A stretch of 64,000 nucleotides of DNA, taken from positions 40,227,361 to 40,291,360 of the forward strand of contig OX031064.1 in the NCBI GenBank assembly GCA_943736015.1, given 5' to 3'. The notes beneath the pieces were generated by a model. It was not told the DNA's origin. It did no database searches and saw only the letters and a list, made by a program, of their open reading frames with translations. Shown in pieces: positions 36,801-48,800 of the stretch. Made by a program: the position numbers and the translations under genes. The stretch comes from Tridacna crocea (taxonomy: Eukaryota > Mollusca > Bivalvia > Cardiida > Cardiidae). The first letter of the stretch is position 1; every line of letters starts with the position of its first letter.

Positions 36801-39800
36801 GGGAAAATAGAAAAAATGCCAGTAACCAGCATTTCTCCTTTACCCAAAGCAGGAACATATAAACAGATATCAAAATACAAAGAAATTAGTTAAAGGTCTG
36901 AAGATAATTACAAAAGCTAAGATAGCATGGCTACAATGTACATGGAAACTAAAGTCTTGTCAGTGCATGTCATACCGAGTTCGTCATTATTTGTCATCAG
37001 CGGGTCGGAAGCGCAAGGATTTTCATCATCATCTTCAAAATCACAACTCTCCCAATCACCTGGCGGTAAACAAAAAAGCAAACTATTAACTATTTACCAC
37101 ACACATAAAAAAATTGAACTTGTCCCAATCCCAGGCTCCTGCTGACAACAAATTTAATATGGTTCAAACAGCAGGATTTGTCTCATAAATTGTAGAAAAT
37201 ACTCTGCAAAAAAGAGAAAATTCTGGTTACTAGCATTTTCTCCTTTTTTCAAACGATGTTTTAAAAAAAAAAAACATCTTTTTCAAAGCTGTTAAAAGTC
37301 AGGATTGCGTGGTAAAGGTATAAGCAAAAAAGAAATTAACCAAAAAACCAATAACTCTAAAAACTCTACCACTTTTCTGTCTGATGTTGTACTATGGAAA
37401 AAGAAACAATCGCAACTAGCAACTATTTCTTTTCCAACAATGATTTCAAAAAATAATTTAACCTTCTCAGGGTCCAAAGATTCCACTGGTCAGCTCATCC
37501 TTACAAGTAAAAATTTCGTGAGAGCAAGTGGATTATTCTTCTTTGTTTAACAGTAGGACGAGTGCAAAATGGCAGGACAAGTAAGAGTCAGAAATTTTTT
37601 GGACCCTGCTTCTTTCAAAAATTTCTCCTTTGAGTTATTTTCACTTTATGATAGTTTTCCCAAAATTAGCCTGTATGGTAATTGGTTACAACAGGAATAT
37701 TTCAGTAAGCCAAAAAAACAGTGGCTGGTCAAGGGCAATAACAAGAAAAATCGAAATTATACATGTATACAATCTGACATAAGTTAGGAAGAGAGGTAAA
37801 ATTGTGTTAACCCTTTACTCCACAGATACTCATTTCTACGCATTGCTTGTATGAGCCTTTGGAAAACATTGTGGCAAAAAGTGAAATTGCTCGTCACGAG
37901 CAATTTCACCTTTTGCCACAATGTTTTCTACACTATCAAAAGGTGCCATATACATATAAGAAACGGCTTCATCCTTGCTGTTATTTAGGGTCAATTAGAG
38001 ATACCATAGAAATGCCTTATGGGGTAAAGGGTTAACTCTTTACCAAACAACAGAATTGTCATCCTTGTTGACCCAGTTTCGATTTATACTGTAATCGACC
38101 CTGGGTTATTTGGCTGGCGTTTTCTCATTCTCACGAATTATTCATGCAGCATTTTGATTGGTAATCTCTGGGTTTTTTTTGAGAAAATTCAAACTATTTT
38201 TATCACAAATATGCCTTCATTTCTTTTTTTAGTAACTGACAAAATGAAATTGCTCTCCCTACAAGAGAGAATGAAATATGTTATCGATCTTTTGATTGGC
38301 TATTTGGGTACTTTCCGATCATATGAATATTCATGTAAAATGAAGATTTGCTGGTCAATTTTCCCAGGGGTAATGCATGGCGTGTAACATAATGCTTAGC
38401 CCATTACCACACAATCCCTACTTTTGACGCCCCTTTGAAAGAAGCCAACAGAAAACATTGTGGGAAAAGGAGAAAATGCTGGTAACCAGCATTTTCTCCT
38501 TTTCCCACAATGTTTTCTACCCTTCACAAAACAAATTTCAAATTTTCAGTCACATATATTTTTTCGTCTGCAAATGCTTTCGATTTGGACAAGCCTAAAA
38601 TATTGTCGTTTGGTAATGAGTTAAACCTGGGTTACAAGGATGAAAAATTGTAGACCGATCTAAATTAAAAGTATTTGCAGATGACAACCCAAGTATGGCT
38701 CAAAAATTGAAATTTGTCTTGGGAAGCGTAGATAACATTGTGGGAAAAGGAGGAAATGCTGGTTACCAGCATTTTCTCCTTTTCCTACAATGTTTTCAAA
38801 AGGCATCTTTCTAAGGGTTGTTAAAAGTTAGGATTGTGTGGTAAAGAAATAAACAAGACTTAAAAAATGTTATTTATTGAGTCTCCAAGGAGCTTAATAA
38901 CATTTTTTTTAAGCCAATCTATATCAAACTTTTACCTAAAAAGCCAACCAATGTCAGGTTCCTTTTATCACTTAAATTATGATTTACTAATTCAATATTA
39001 GTTGTTTTCATGAACATCGGTGAATTCTGATTGGCTGAAATCTTTTTTTCACAGCTCCATGAAAAAAAAATTTCAGCAGTGCTTGGACTACTTCTGCAGT
39101 CAAAGTAATGTAAACAAACATGTATGCAAGATTTCATAATGCTTTTCTTTCTGATTTTAGATCCCTATTGAGTCTAAAGTTCAAATTGCTAGCTGAATTT
39201 ATTTTTTCTAAATATTGAAAAAATATCCAACAGTAAATTCAATGAGAGAGCTGAAAACTCAATGTCACTTTGCTGGGCTCAATAAATCTTATTTTCAACT
39301 TAGTTCTAGCGAATTGAACTTCTAATAATAAATCCACTTTAACTGCAAAATTTAATGTTCAATACTACAAGACGTCACAAATTTATGTCATTGTTACATC
39401 ATGAACCAGCAGTTTTACTGTGCTATGAATTATGAGTGAAATGGACATTAAATAAATACGCAATGTTGGATTTTCAATGAAAAAAAACCAGTTAGTATTA
39501 TTCAAGTGCGTATTAAAAAATTTTGTTGTCTGTGATATTGATTTATAAAAGAATGAAGAGAATGTTTTTTGTTTTCATGGAGGTATGAAAAAAAAAACCT
39601 AATCATACTACAGTGTGATTAGGTTTTTTTTCATTCCTCCATGAAAACAAAAAGAAAAATCTCTTCATACCTTTATTAAATCAGAAGTTGCAGGTCAGAA
39701 AATATAAAAGAATACATGGACATGTAGTTTCCATGGATAAAACCTTGGTATATGAGGACATGACCGTTATAATTATGACATCTCACAACACTTTCATCTC

Positions 39801-42800
39801 TTAGGTGTCAACTGTGTAGACTGACCTCATCCGAAACTTTTCATTGATGCATGGCTAAAATTTCGTATTTCAGTTCACAAAAAAATTAGTGCATAGACAA
39901 ATGTAGATAAGGATCAGACTATAAACCAGTGCAGTCTAGTCTAGATCTACTTGACCTATAGAGGGATTTGCAAGTGATCCTATTTCCTAATTATTCACCT
40001 ATTTTCACCTTACGTATCCCCAATATTAAATCAAAACTAGACTGCAAACCTGTATAGCCTAATCCTGACCTACAACATTCCAGGTCTAAATTATTTCCAA
40101 AATGGTACAACTTAGCAGAAACATTTTAAAAATGTAACATGTTAACAACAAAATAACTCAGAGTAAACCTCAACCATCAAAGAAAAACACATTCCTGCAC
40201 AATTATGTTTTTCTTTTTGTCTTCTTGCAGAAAAAAGAAGACTTTTGAAAAAGTTGAAGGGGAAGTACTGACTGCTTGTAAAAAAATAGTCATTTTCCCA
40301 CAAACTTTTTTCTAAATATTTCTTATTCATTTCTACCTTTCAGGTAGTTTATCGAGAAATAACAGCGCAATATTTCTCGAAATTTCAAGGTTTAGACCAT
40401 GCACTAGTTACCCAGATAAAATGTGTATGCTACTCAAAACTATTGCTTGACATAATATTGTAATGCAATGTCATGCAAAGGGGGTACGCCACGAGAAGTT
40501 ACTGAAAGAACTGTACTGAATTTTGATGTAAAAATTGAAATTTGTATGGGAAAGGGTAGAATACATTGTGGGAAATGGAGAAAATGCTGGTAATCAGCAT
40601 GTTCTCCTTTTCTCACAATGTTTTCAAAAGACTTCTGATTCAGGGTCATCAAAAGTCGGCACTATGTGGTAAAGAGTTAAAAAGTAACAAACAAAGAAAA
40701 CATTTTTCTCTTGTGCAACAGACCAGTTTTCACAAGTAATAAGATTTCTCCTGCCACAATACATACATACATACATACATACATACATACATTTCTATTT
40801 ACAAAATCCATAAAAAAGAGACAAGTTAGCAAATACAGGGACCTGGCAGGATTCAAACGTAGAATGCCCAGACGAAAGGCCAACATTATAAACAGTGAGC
40901 TAGAGCTAAAAACAATTGTCTTTGCTCAATGGTTATGGTGTTAGTATTTTGAACCTAGAAAAAATGAGGATCTCGTCTGCACTGGTTCAAATCCCACCAG
41001 GTGTGGTCTGTATTTCAGCTATGCATTTGTTGCAAACTTCCATGTTCGTAAGAACATACATACATACAAACATACATACATACATACATACATACATACC
41101 GGTACATACATACATACATACATTATAATGTATTCTTGTGTCTAGGAGAAATATGACAGGTGAACACATTAACTCATTACCAAACGACAATATTTTAGGC
41201 TTGTCCAAATCGAAAGCATTTGCAGACAACAAACAAAAGTGACTGAAAATTTGAAATTTGTTTTGTGAAGGGCAGAAAACATTGTGGGAAAAGGAGAAAA
41301 TGCTGGTTACCAGCATTTTCTCCACTTCCCACAATGTTTTCAAAAGGCTTCTTTTCCAGGGGCGTCAAAAGTAGGGATTGAGTGGTAATGGGTTAATATG
41401 AAAGAGCATTTTTTCTATTGCTACAATATGAAAATGCAAAGTGTGTTATTATATTTGAACTTCATCTGTGTTGACTGTTTACCATGTTGTCCCACAATTT
41501 TATGACCCTGAAAAAAGAAACCTTTCAAAAATATTGTGGAAAAAAGAAAATGGTGGTTACCAGCATTTTCTGCTTTCGCACAATATTTGCTACCCTTTAA
41601 AAAACGTATTTTGTCATCTGCAAAATGAAATGGTATCAATTTGGACAAGTCTAAAACCTGGCTGTGTGATATAGAGTTATACATATTACCTCCTTCAGCA
41701 AGTTTTCAAAGGACTCTGTTGCATATCAGTTTAAGGAGCTAAAACAAGAAGCTAACAATCAACAAAATTTACATTCCCTCCCTTCTGTTTTGTTTCCTAC
41801 CTTGACCATTACATGAGACTTCCTTGAGAGGAACACCATTTGTCTGCATTGTTGACCCATTTTCAGAGAGTTTGTCAATCAGGATAATTGTCTCTGTCTT
41901 TCCTCGTACACGACAACAAGTAAACTTTGGCACAATCCACGCCTCCAAAGGTGTATTGTAATACATCAGCAGTATATATAACGAGTAAAGAACAATAAAA
42001 GACCCTGCTTCATACCTGGAAAAATGAAAAAAAAACTACAGTCAGGAGTATTTAGATTTTTGTTCCTGAAAAATTCTACTTTCTTATTTCATACAGTCTT
42101 TTACCCAACATTTTAGTATATTTAAAAAGTAGAGACATGTATCTCATGTATCCAATAAAACCCTGTTTAAAGCAGAATGAAAAAAATTACAGAAAAAGTA
42201 TTTAAAAGCAGGAAATTTCTTATGTCTGACCCATTACCACTCAATCCCTCCTTTTGTCGACCTTGAGGAAGAAGGCTTTTGAAAACATTATGAGAAAAGG
42301 AGAAAATGCTGGTAACCAGCATTTTCTCCTTTTCCAACAATGATTTCTACCCTTCACAAAGCAAATTTCAAATTTTCAGTAGGGTTGACTATTGAGGCCA
42401 AAATCTACTATTGCGATAGTATTGACATTGGAAAAAACACTATCGCAATAGTGTTGATATTGCCTGTTACTATTGCGATACTATTGCAATACTATTGCAT
42501 GAATTACACAAGATAAAAATTAGGTCTTGTTTTATACTTATACCTTTCATGGAAGATTAAATTCTACCTGAAAACCTATTTTGAACAAGAGGGCCAAGAT
42601 GGCCCTGGATCACTCACCTGAATTTTTGAGAGAACCATAGCCTTTTTTATTTTGAAGGTATTGAAACACTGGAAACAAAATCATTATTTTGCCAAGCAAT
42701 TTTTAAAAGGTCATGTGTAAAAGTCCTTTCAAAATCTGACCAGGAGTTTCTTAATTTCCATACAGTGCAAGTAGCCCCCATTCACCAGAGCCATGTTTCT

Positions 42801-45800
42801 TGACCTATCAAAATTTCGCGAACAAATTTTGAAAAAGGTCATTCAAGGAATATTTCCGTGAAATAATTTTCAAATCTGACCAGTGGTTTCAGAGAAGAAG
42901 AATTTGCAAGAATTCTTCATTTCCATATAGTGCAAGTAGCCCTCATTCACCAGAGCAATGTTTCTCGACAAATCAAACTTTCACAAACAATTTTTGAAAG
43001 GTTCACCCAAAGAATATCTCTTCAAAATCTGACCAGCCGTTTCAGAGAAAAGAATTTTTAAGAATTTCTTCATTTCCCTATTTTGCAAGTAGCCGCCATT
43101 CATCAGAGCCATGTTTCTTGACGAATCAAAATTTCACGAAAAGGGTCACCCAAGGAATATCTCTGTGAATTTATTTCAAAATCTGGCCAGCGGTTTCAGA
43201 GAAGAAGAATTTTTAAGAAATTCGCCATTCACCAGAGCCATATTTCTTGACGGATCGAAATTTCACCAATAATTTTATAACAGGGTCATCCAAGGAACAT
43301 CTTTGTGAAATTATTTCAAAATCTGACCAGCGGTTTCAGAGAAGAAGAATTTTTAAGAATTTCTTCATTTCTGTATAGTGCAAGAAGCCCCCATTCACCA
43401 GAGCCATGTTTCTTGACGGATCAAAATTTCGCGAACATTGTTTGAAAAGGGTCACCCAAGGAATATCTCTGAAATTATTTCAAAATCTGGCCAGCAGTTT
43501 CAGAGAAGAAGAATTTTTAAGAATTTCTTCATTTCTGTATAGTGCAAGAAGCCCCGATTCACCAGAGCCATGTTTCTTGACGGATCAAAATTTCGCGAAC
43601 ACTTTTTGGAAAGGGTCAACCAAGGAACATCTCTGTGAAATTATTTTAAAATCCGTCCAGCGGTTTCAGAGAAGAAGGTTTTTAAAGAATTTCCTAAAAA
43701 ATTCCATTTCGTTGCCATGGCAACCAGAGTTTTTGACGGAATCAAATTCTGTGAACAATTTTTAAAGAGGACCTCCCAAGGAACATTCCAGCCAAGTTTG
43801 GTCCAAATTGGCCAAGGGGTTTAGGAGGAGTTGATGTTTAAAGACTTGTTGACGAAGCACGACGGACCCCGGGTGATCCTAAAAGCTCCCCTTGAGCATG
43901 TTGTGCTCAGGTGAGCTAATAACAAAAGGGGCAAAAGTAAATACAAGATGCTTTATAAATTTCAATAAATACTTTTTCTAAGTGCAGAATGATCATAACT
44001 TATAATATAAACTCTCAGCTATTGAAAAAGTCAACTTTTAAATCTTTACCTAATAATCATGAATTTTAACAACCTTATGCAAAAAGCATTTTCAAAAACA
44101 TTGTGGAAAAAGGAGAAATTGCTGGTAGCCAGCATTTTTTCCAATTTCCACAATGTTTTTTACCTGACCAAACAAAAAACTTAAATCCGTTAAATTGGTG
44201 GCATTTCCGCTATACTTGAGAATAGTTTGGCATTATTTGCACCCTACGCGTTTTTTATCAATTTGTCCATCTTCTTTTATGAAGCCAAAATGCTCCCAGA
44301 CTTGGGATTTTCCAGATTTATTTTTTTATTATTTCAAACAGCGTTGAAGTTGATGATGCTGTCACCATGATTTACATTGCTATGGCGAATGAACCTGTTT
44401 CGCCAACCGATAATTCGCCACATACGCAGACAACATTTTTTGACAAGAAAATAAATCAATACAAAAGGTGTGTATTACTAACAGCAAACGAAAGGTTTTC
44501 CATGCATGAAATTTCGCAAATCAATGTCTAGGAATGATATAACAATTGCATTTGAATGGTGTAAGTTGTTTTTCACTTATGTACGAAACCAATACAAGTA
44601 CTAAACCGATCCGGACGAAACATCCGACAGAATGAGGATTGACAGAAGAATTAGATCGGACGACAGTCGACATTCGGGTTGGATTTTCTTTGTTATTAGA
44701 ATTCATATATTTTGTCTCCTTTTCTTGTCACTGAAACTATTGACACTATCAATAGTTGAGGCAAATATCGGCCATAGTTAACAATCTTAAATTTAACAAT
44801 CGATACAGTAACATCGACATGCTTGCCATCGGGATGCATCGCTGGTCCGATGTATCGTTACACCCGTAATTTTCAGTCACTTTTATTTTGTCATCTGCAC
44901 ATGCCTTCGTTTTGGACACACCTGAAATTTTGTCGTTTGGAAATGAGTTAATATATGACTTTCTCTTAGTTTTGAAGCTATCTCTACAGGCAAATAAAGT
45001 TAATGAATGGTTGTTGGTATTTTCTCAAAAAACCCTTGCTAATAAAAGTTTGGCTCCATTCTACTTTAAGGGTATTGAATTGCTGCTGTTCGATTTTATA
45101 TAAAAATCAATCATTCAAATATCCCTTTAGAAGATGATGGTATAACCCTCCCGTTATCCGTTTAACCCGTACAGTGCCAAATAAACCAACCATAATATGT
45201 ATCTAGTAAAGAGTCTAGTAACGATAACAGTTTTAAGACTGTCATTGTCAAAAATGTCCTACCAGAGTAAACAGATAGGTCATAGATCAGTTTGCACGAT
45301 AGAATAGTTCATTACCCTGGGACTTTCCGCTAAGCAAAATTTCACACTCACAACCTTTGGACTGCTAACTCAGCAACCAAATCTTGAAAACTACAGACAA
45401 TGATATCACAGGAAAAAAAATCGTACTTACCAATAAACTTCTTCATCCATTATCACAAAGGCAAGAGCTGATACACTCAATGCATAAAATAAACAGTCCC
45501 TGAACAACGGCCACCAGTTTAAAGGTACAACCTGTCATAGAATATAACACAAATGTAACCCTTCAACACACAATCTCGAGTTTTAAAAATTAGAAAAAGG
45601 CCATTTTGGAAACATTCATGGAAAAGGAGAAAATGCTGGTAATCAGTATTTTCTCTTTTTCCCTGAATGTTTTCTGCCCTACCACAGACAAATTCCAATT
45701 GAATGACATCTGTCACCAGCAAACACTTTCAATTTGGACATCTGTATTTTGGTGGTGTGTAAAGCGTTGAGCAGATAATACCCCGAGTTTGATTCTGGCA

Positions 45801-48800
45801 TTGAAAAACTGATGTTCCTGAAGTTTGACTGCCCAGTAAAAATGTGGATATTACAGAAGTTGTACTGTGATTTTATACAGCAGGTTTAACTTTAGATTGA
45901 TTGTGACTTTATCATGTTGACAAACCCACAGGCAGAACTGCAATCTAATAAGGCTGGTATATCCCAAGTCAATTCGCAACTTGAAAATGTAGATAAATCC
46001 TGCTTTGATTTAAATGTAATATAGGGCATATATCCCCAGTTTCATAGTGATGTTACGAAGCCATTATATCCTGAGCTTGATTGTGATGTTATAAACAAAA
46101 TAAAACTTGACAATAATTGTGACTGTAAAAGGTGGTAAACTGTCAGGTAGCCTTGTGATCTAAAATGGACATACTCTGGTTTTATTGTGATATAATAAAG
46201 CTGATATTACCTACTTTTGATTGTGATATCATAAAGCAAGTGCCCTTAGTTTGACTGTGACCTTATAAAGCTGATAAATCCTCAGAAAGGATTTTAATCT
46301 TTAAAAGCAGACAGCCTATAGGACTGCTACATCCTATACATGAGCCACTGTCCTCACAACAGGAATGATGATTTTCTGATGGAAAATTTTGCTCCCAGGA
46401 AATCCACATAAAATTACCTCGTAACAAGACTTATTGACTTTAATGTAGAAAAGTACAGTTTCAAAATCTTTATTCTTTACTATACTTGGCACTTTAATAT
46501 TCAATGTCAATCTTGCCATGAGGAATCATCCTAATAGAACAAGAATAAGTTAACCCATTACCACACCATCCTCGGATACCCCGGGGTCTCCCTATTTGCT
46601 ACGCTACATCGACCCCTGGGACAATTGACTAATAAAACTTTGAATCAGCCGCCGAAAATCGATACGAAACGTCATAGCGTACAGTCCACTCGCCCATCAT
46701 AAAATGATGATGGAACCAATGAAAAGCCAGCATTCGGCCCGCGGTAAAGCGAGGGAAATTCAATTAATTGTCCCAGGGGTCGATGTAGCGTAGCAAATAG
46801 GGAGACCCTGGGGTATCCAAGGATATTACCACACAATCCCTACTTTTGACGACCCTAAGAAAGAAGCCTTTAGAAAACATTGTGGGAAAGGAGAAAATGC
46901 TGGTAACAAGCATTTTCTCCTTTTCCCACAATATTTTCTACCCTTCACAAAACAAATTTCAAATTTCTAGTCACTTTTACTGTGTCGTCTGCAAATGCTT
47001 TCAATTTGGACACACCTAAAATTTTGTCGTTTGGTAATGAGTTAAGATTCCATCCTTGGGTACAAAAAAACTCTCTGGGAAGAGGATACCGGTAAATTTC
47101 TTTCACCTAACAAAAGTAAAAATATTTTCCCCATTTTTTTAGAAATGCTTTCATAATAATTATTGGTTTAATGCAAGTGAAAAAATGTTATCTACTTGGG
47201 TGAACATGTAAAACCCCAAAACAATAGAATTTCTTACCATTCCAGCAAAGAGAGCACAAATACTTATCACAAACATCACATTGTATACAGCTGACCCAAC
47301 AACTGTCCCTACTCCGATGTCATCCTGTTGACAAAAAACAAAATATATAATTCACATATGTATGGAAATTTTAATGTTATATCAACAAGTTATAAGAATA
47401 TGACTTATGCTCTGTGAAAAAGGGGCTTAATGCATCTGCAAAAGTATCGAATCAGGTCAGCCTGTTCAGCCCACTCAAGGTGAAGTAGGTTGTAACTTTT
47501 GGCTATTGCTTGGTTTTCTGCACATTCAAGTATCAGCTGTATACCTCATTGTAAAGTCCGGTTTTAGATATAAGGGACTCATGGGTTCATGATTATGTGA
47601 TCACTTGCTTGGTATTATGGGCTACAGAGATGTATTAAACCTTTTTAGCTACAACATTGCTCATACATTCATGAAAGCCAAAACTTGTTTTGCCCCAAAA
47701 TTAGACTGAATTATCTTATTGAGTACATGATATTTAAATGGCATGTCTTAAACTGTATATTTACTTTAAAGTTAGTTATTGTACAAAGTTTTGCTACAAT
47801 TACAGCAATACGCAGCTGAAGGCTTTGCAGCACAAAATTTAATGTACCCATGCGTAGACCCATCAACAGACAGATTTTCCCTGCAGCGGACGACCCAAGA
47901 AATGTTTTACTGGGGAAAAAAATATGTTTTTATAGAGAAATTGAATTGCTGTGTGACAGAGAATGACTGATTGATTGACTGAACTGTGTTTACATTGCTG
48001 TCAACATTATTTCAGACATATCATGACAACAGCACACATATTCATGTAATGTCCTAGGTTCACCAATGCTAAGCAAGATTCTGCCAATAGACACTTCCAA
48101 AAAGATTTTCTGTGCTTCCAGTGAGGCTAGAACTCTGGACCCCGAGATTACAAGTCCTACACTTTACCATTCAGCCATGCAGGACCTCTTAACAATGAAT
48201 TAAACAGATAATGAGCCTTAATGGGGGGGGGGGACCTTAGGATGCAAAGAGATAATTTCACTAAATTTTTGCAGAGAACAGTCTAGGAAAAGACAATCTA
48301 ATCTTGGATTAGTGCTCTTATTTTCTACAGGACATGACTACATGTATACCTAAGCCATTTGCTAGCCTTGAAATTAGCAAAATTTGAGTCACTCTTCTTG
48401 CCACTGAATGTCTCTTATGTAAATTTTCAAGCATAGCTTTAGTGGAGAAAGTTGACATGGTGCAAATCCTGAATGTAAGAAGTCATTACTTTCCCTAAAG
48501 CTATGATATAGATAAGAATAACATTTTGTTGTCTAGCATAAAGACTTAACATTGACTACACATGCAGATGTCACAACTGCTAAAACCTGTCACCAACTAG
48601 TGATCATAAAAATTATAATGGCACAGTCTGGTCACATTAATAGCACTCGAACCCTTGGCTAGTTGCTGTTATCCAGGAGGCATAGATTAGATTGCATAGT
48701 GCTTAATGCTGTTTTCAAGATTATTTCAGTTAAACCACCATGGCCAGTACACCTATTCAGGCTATCCTAGAGTTTCTCTTCCCAGTGAGTATTTTTGTTA

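Larger units (their letters stand above)
38036..38849 (-). mobile_element. Family A MITE interrupted by a Mutator-like element
   Basis: Starts CTCTTTACCAAACAACAG, is interrupted at 38060-38642, and resumes with AGACCGATCTAAATTAAAAG. Intact hairpin at ~38730-38795, end TTGTGTGGTAAAG. Confidence 0.85.
42380..44868. mobile_element. hAT-like non-autonomous element (2.49 kb, 8-bp target duplication)
   Basis: ATTTTCAG flanks both ends exactly (42372-42379 and 44869-44876). Starts TAGGGTTGACTATTGAGG and ends ATCGTTACACCCGTA, whose complement TACGGGTGTAACGAT resembles hAT termini. Near the ends lie ACTATTGCGATA palindromes (left) and CGATACAGTAACATCG (right). No transposase frame is visible. Inside are a 166-bp-array element and a family A fragment. 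Confidence 0.85.
42230..44947 (+). mobile_element. Family A MITE split by a hAT-like element
   Basis: Left part 42230-42379 (hairpin intact) and right part 44869-44947, which ends TTTGGAAATGAG before TTAA (44948-44951). Together the two parts make one complete family A copy. The interruption is 42380-44868 plus one copy of an 8-base duplication. Confidence 0.9.

Noticed and set aside
43406-43765. 119-codon open frame on plus with repeated peptide units
   Set aside because: The peptide repeat is only the 166-base satellite unit in one frame; neighbouring copies have stops in all frames.
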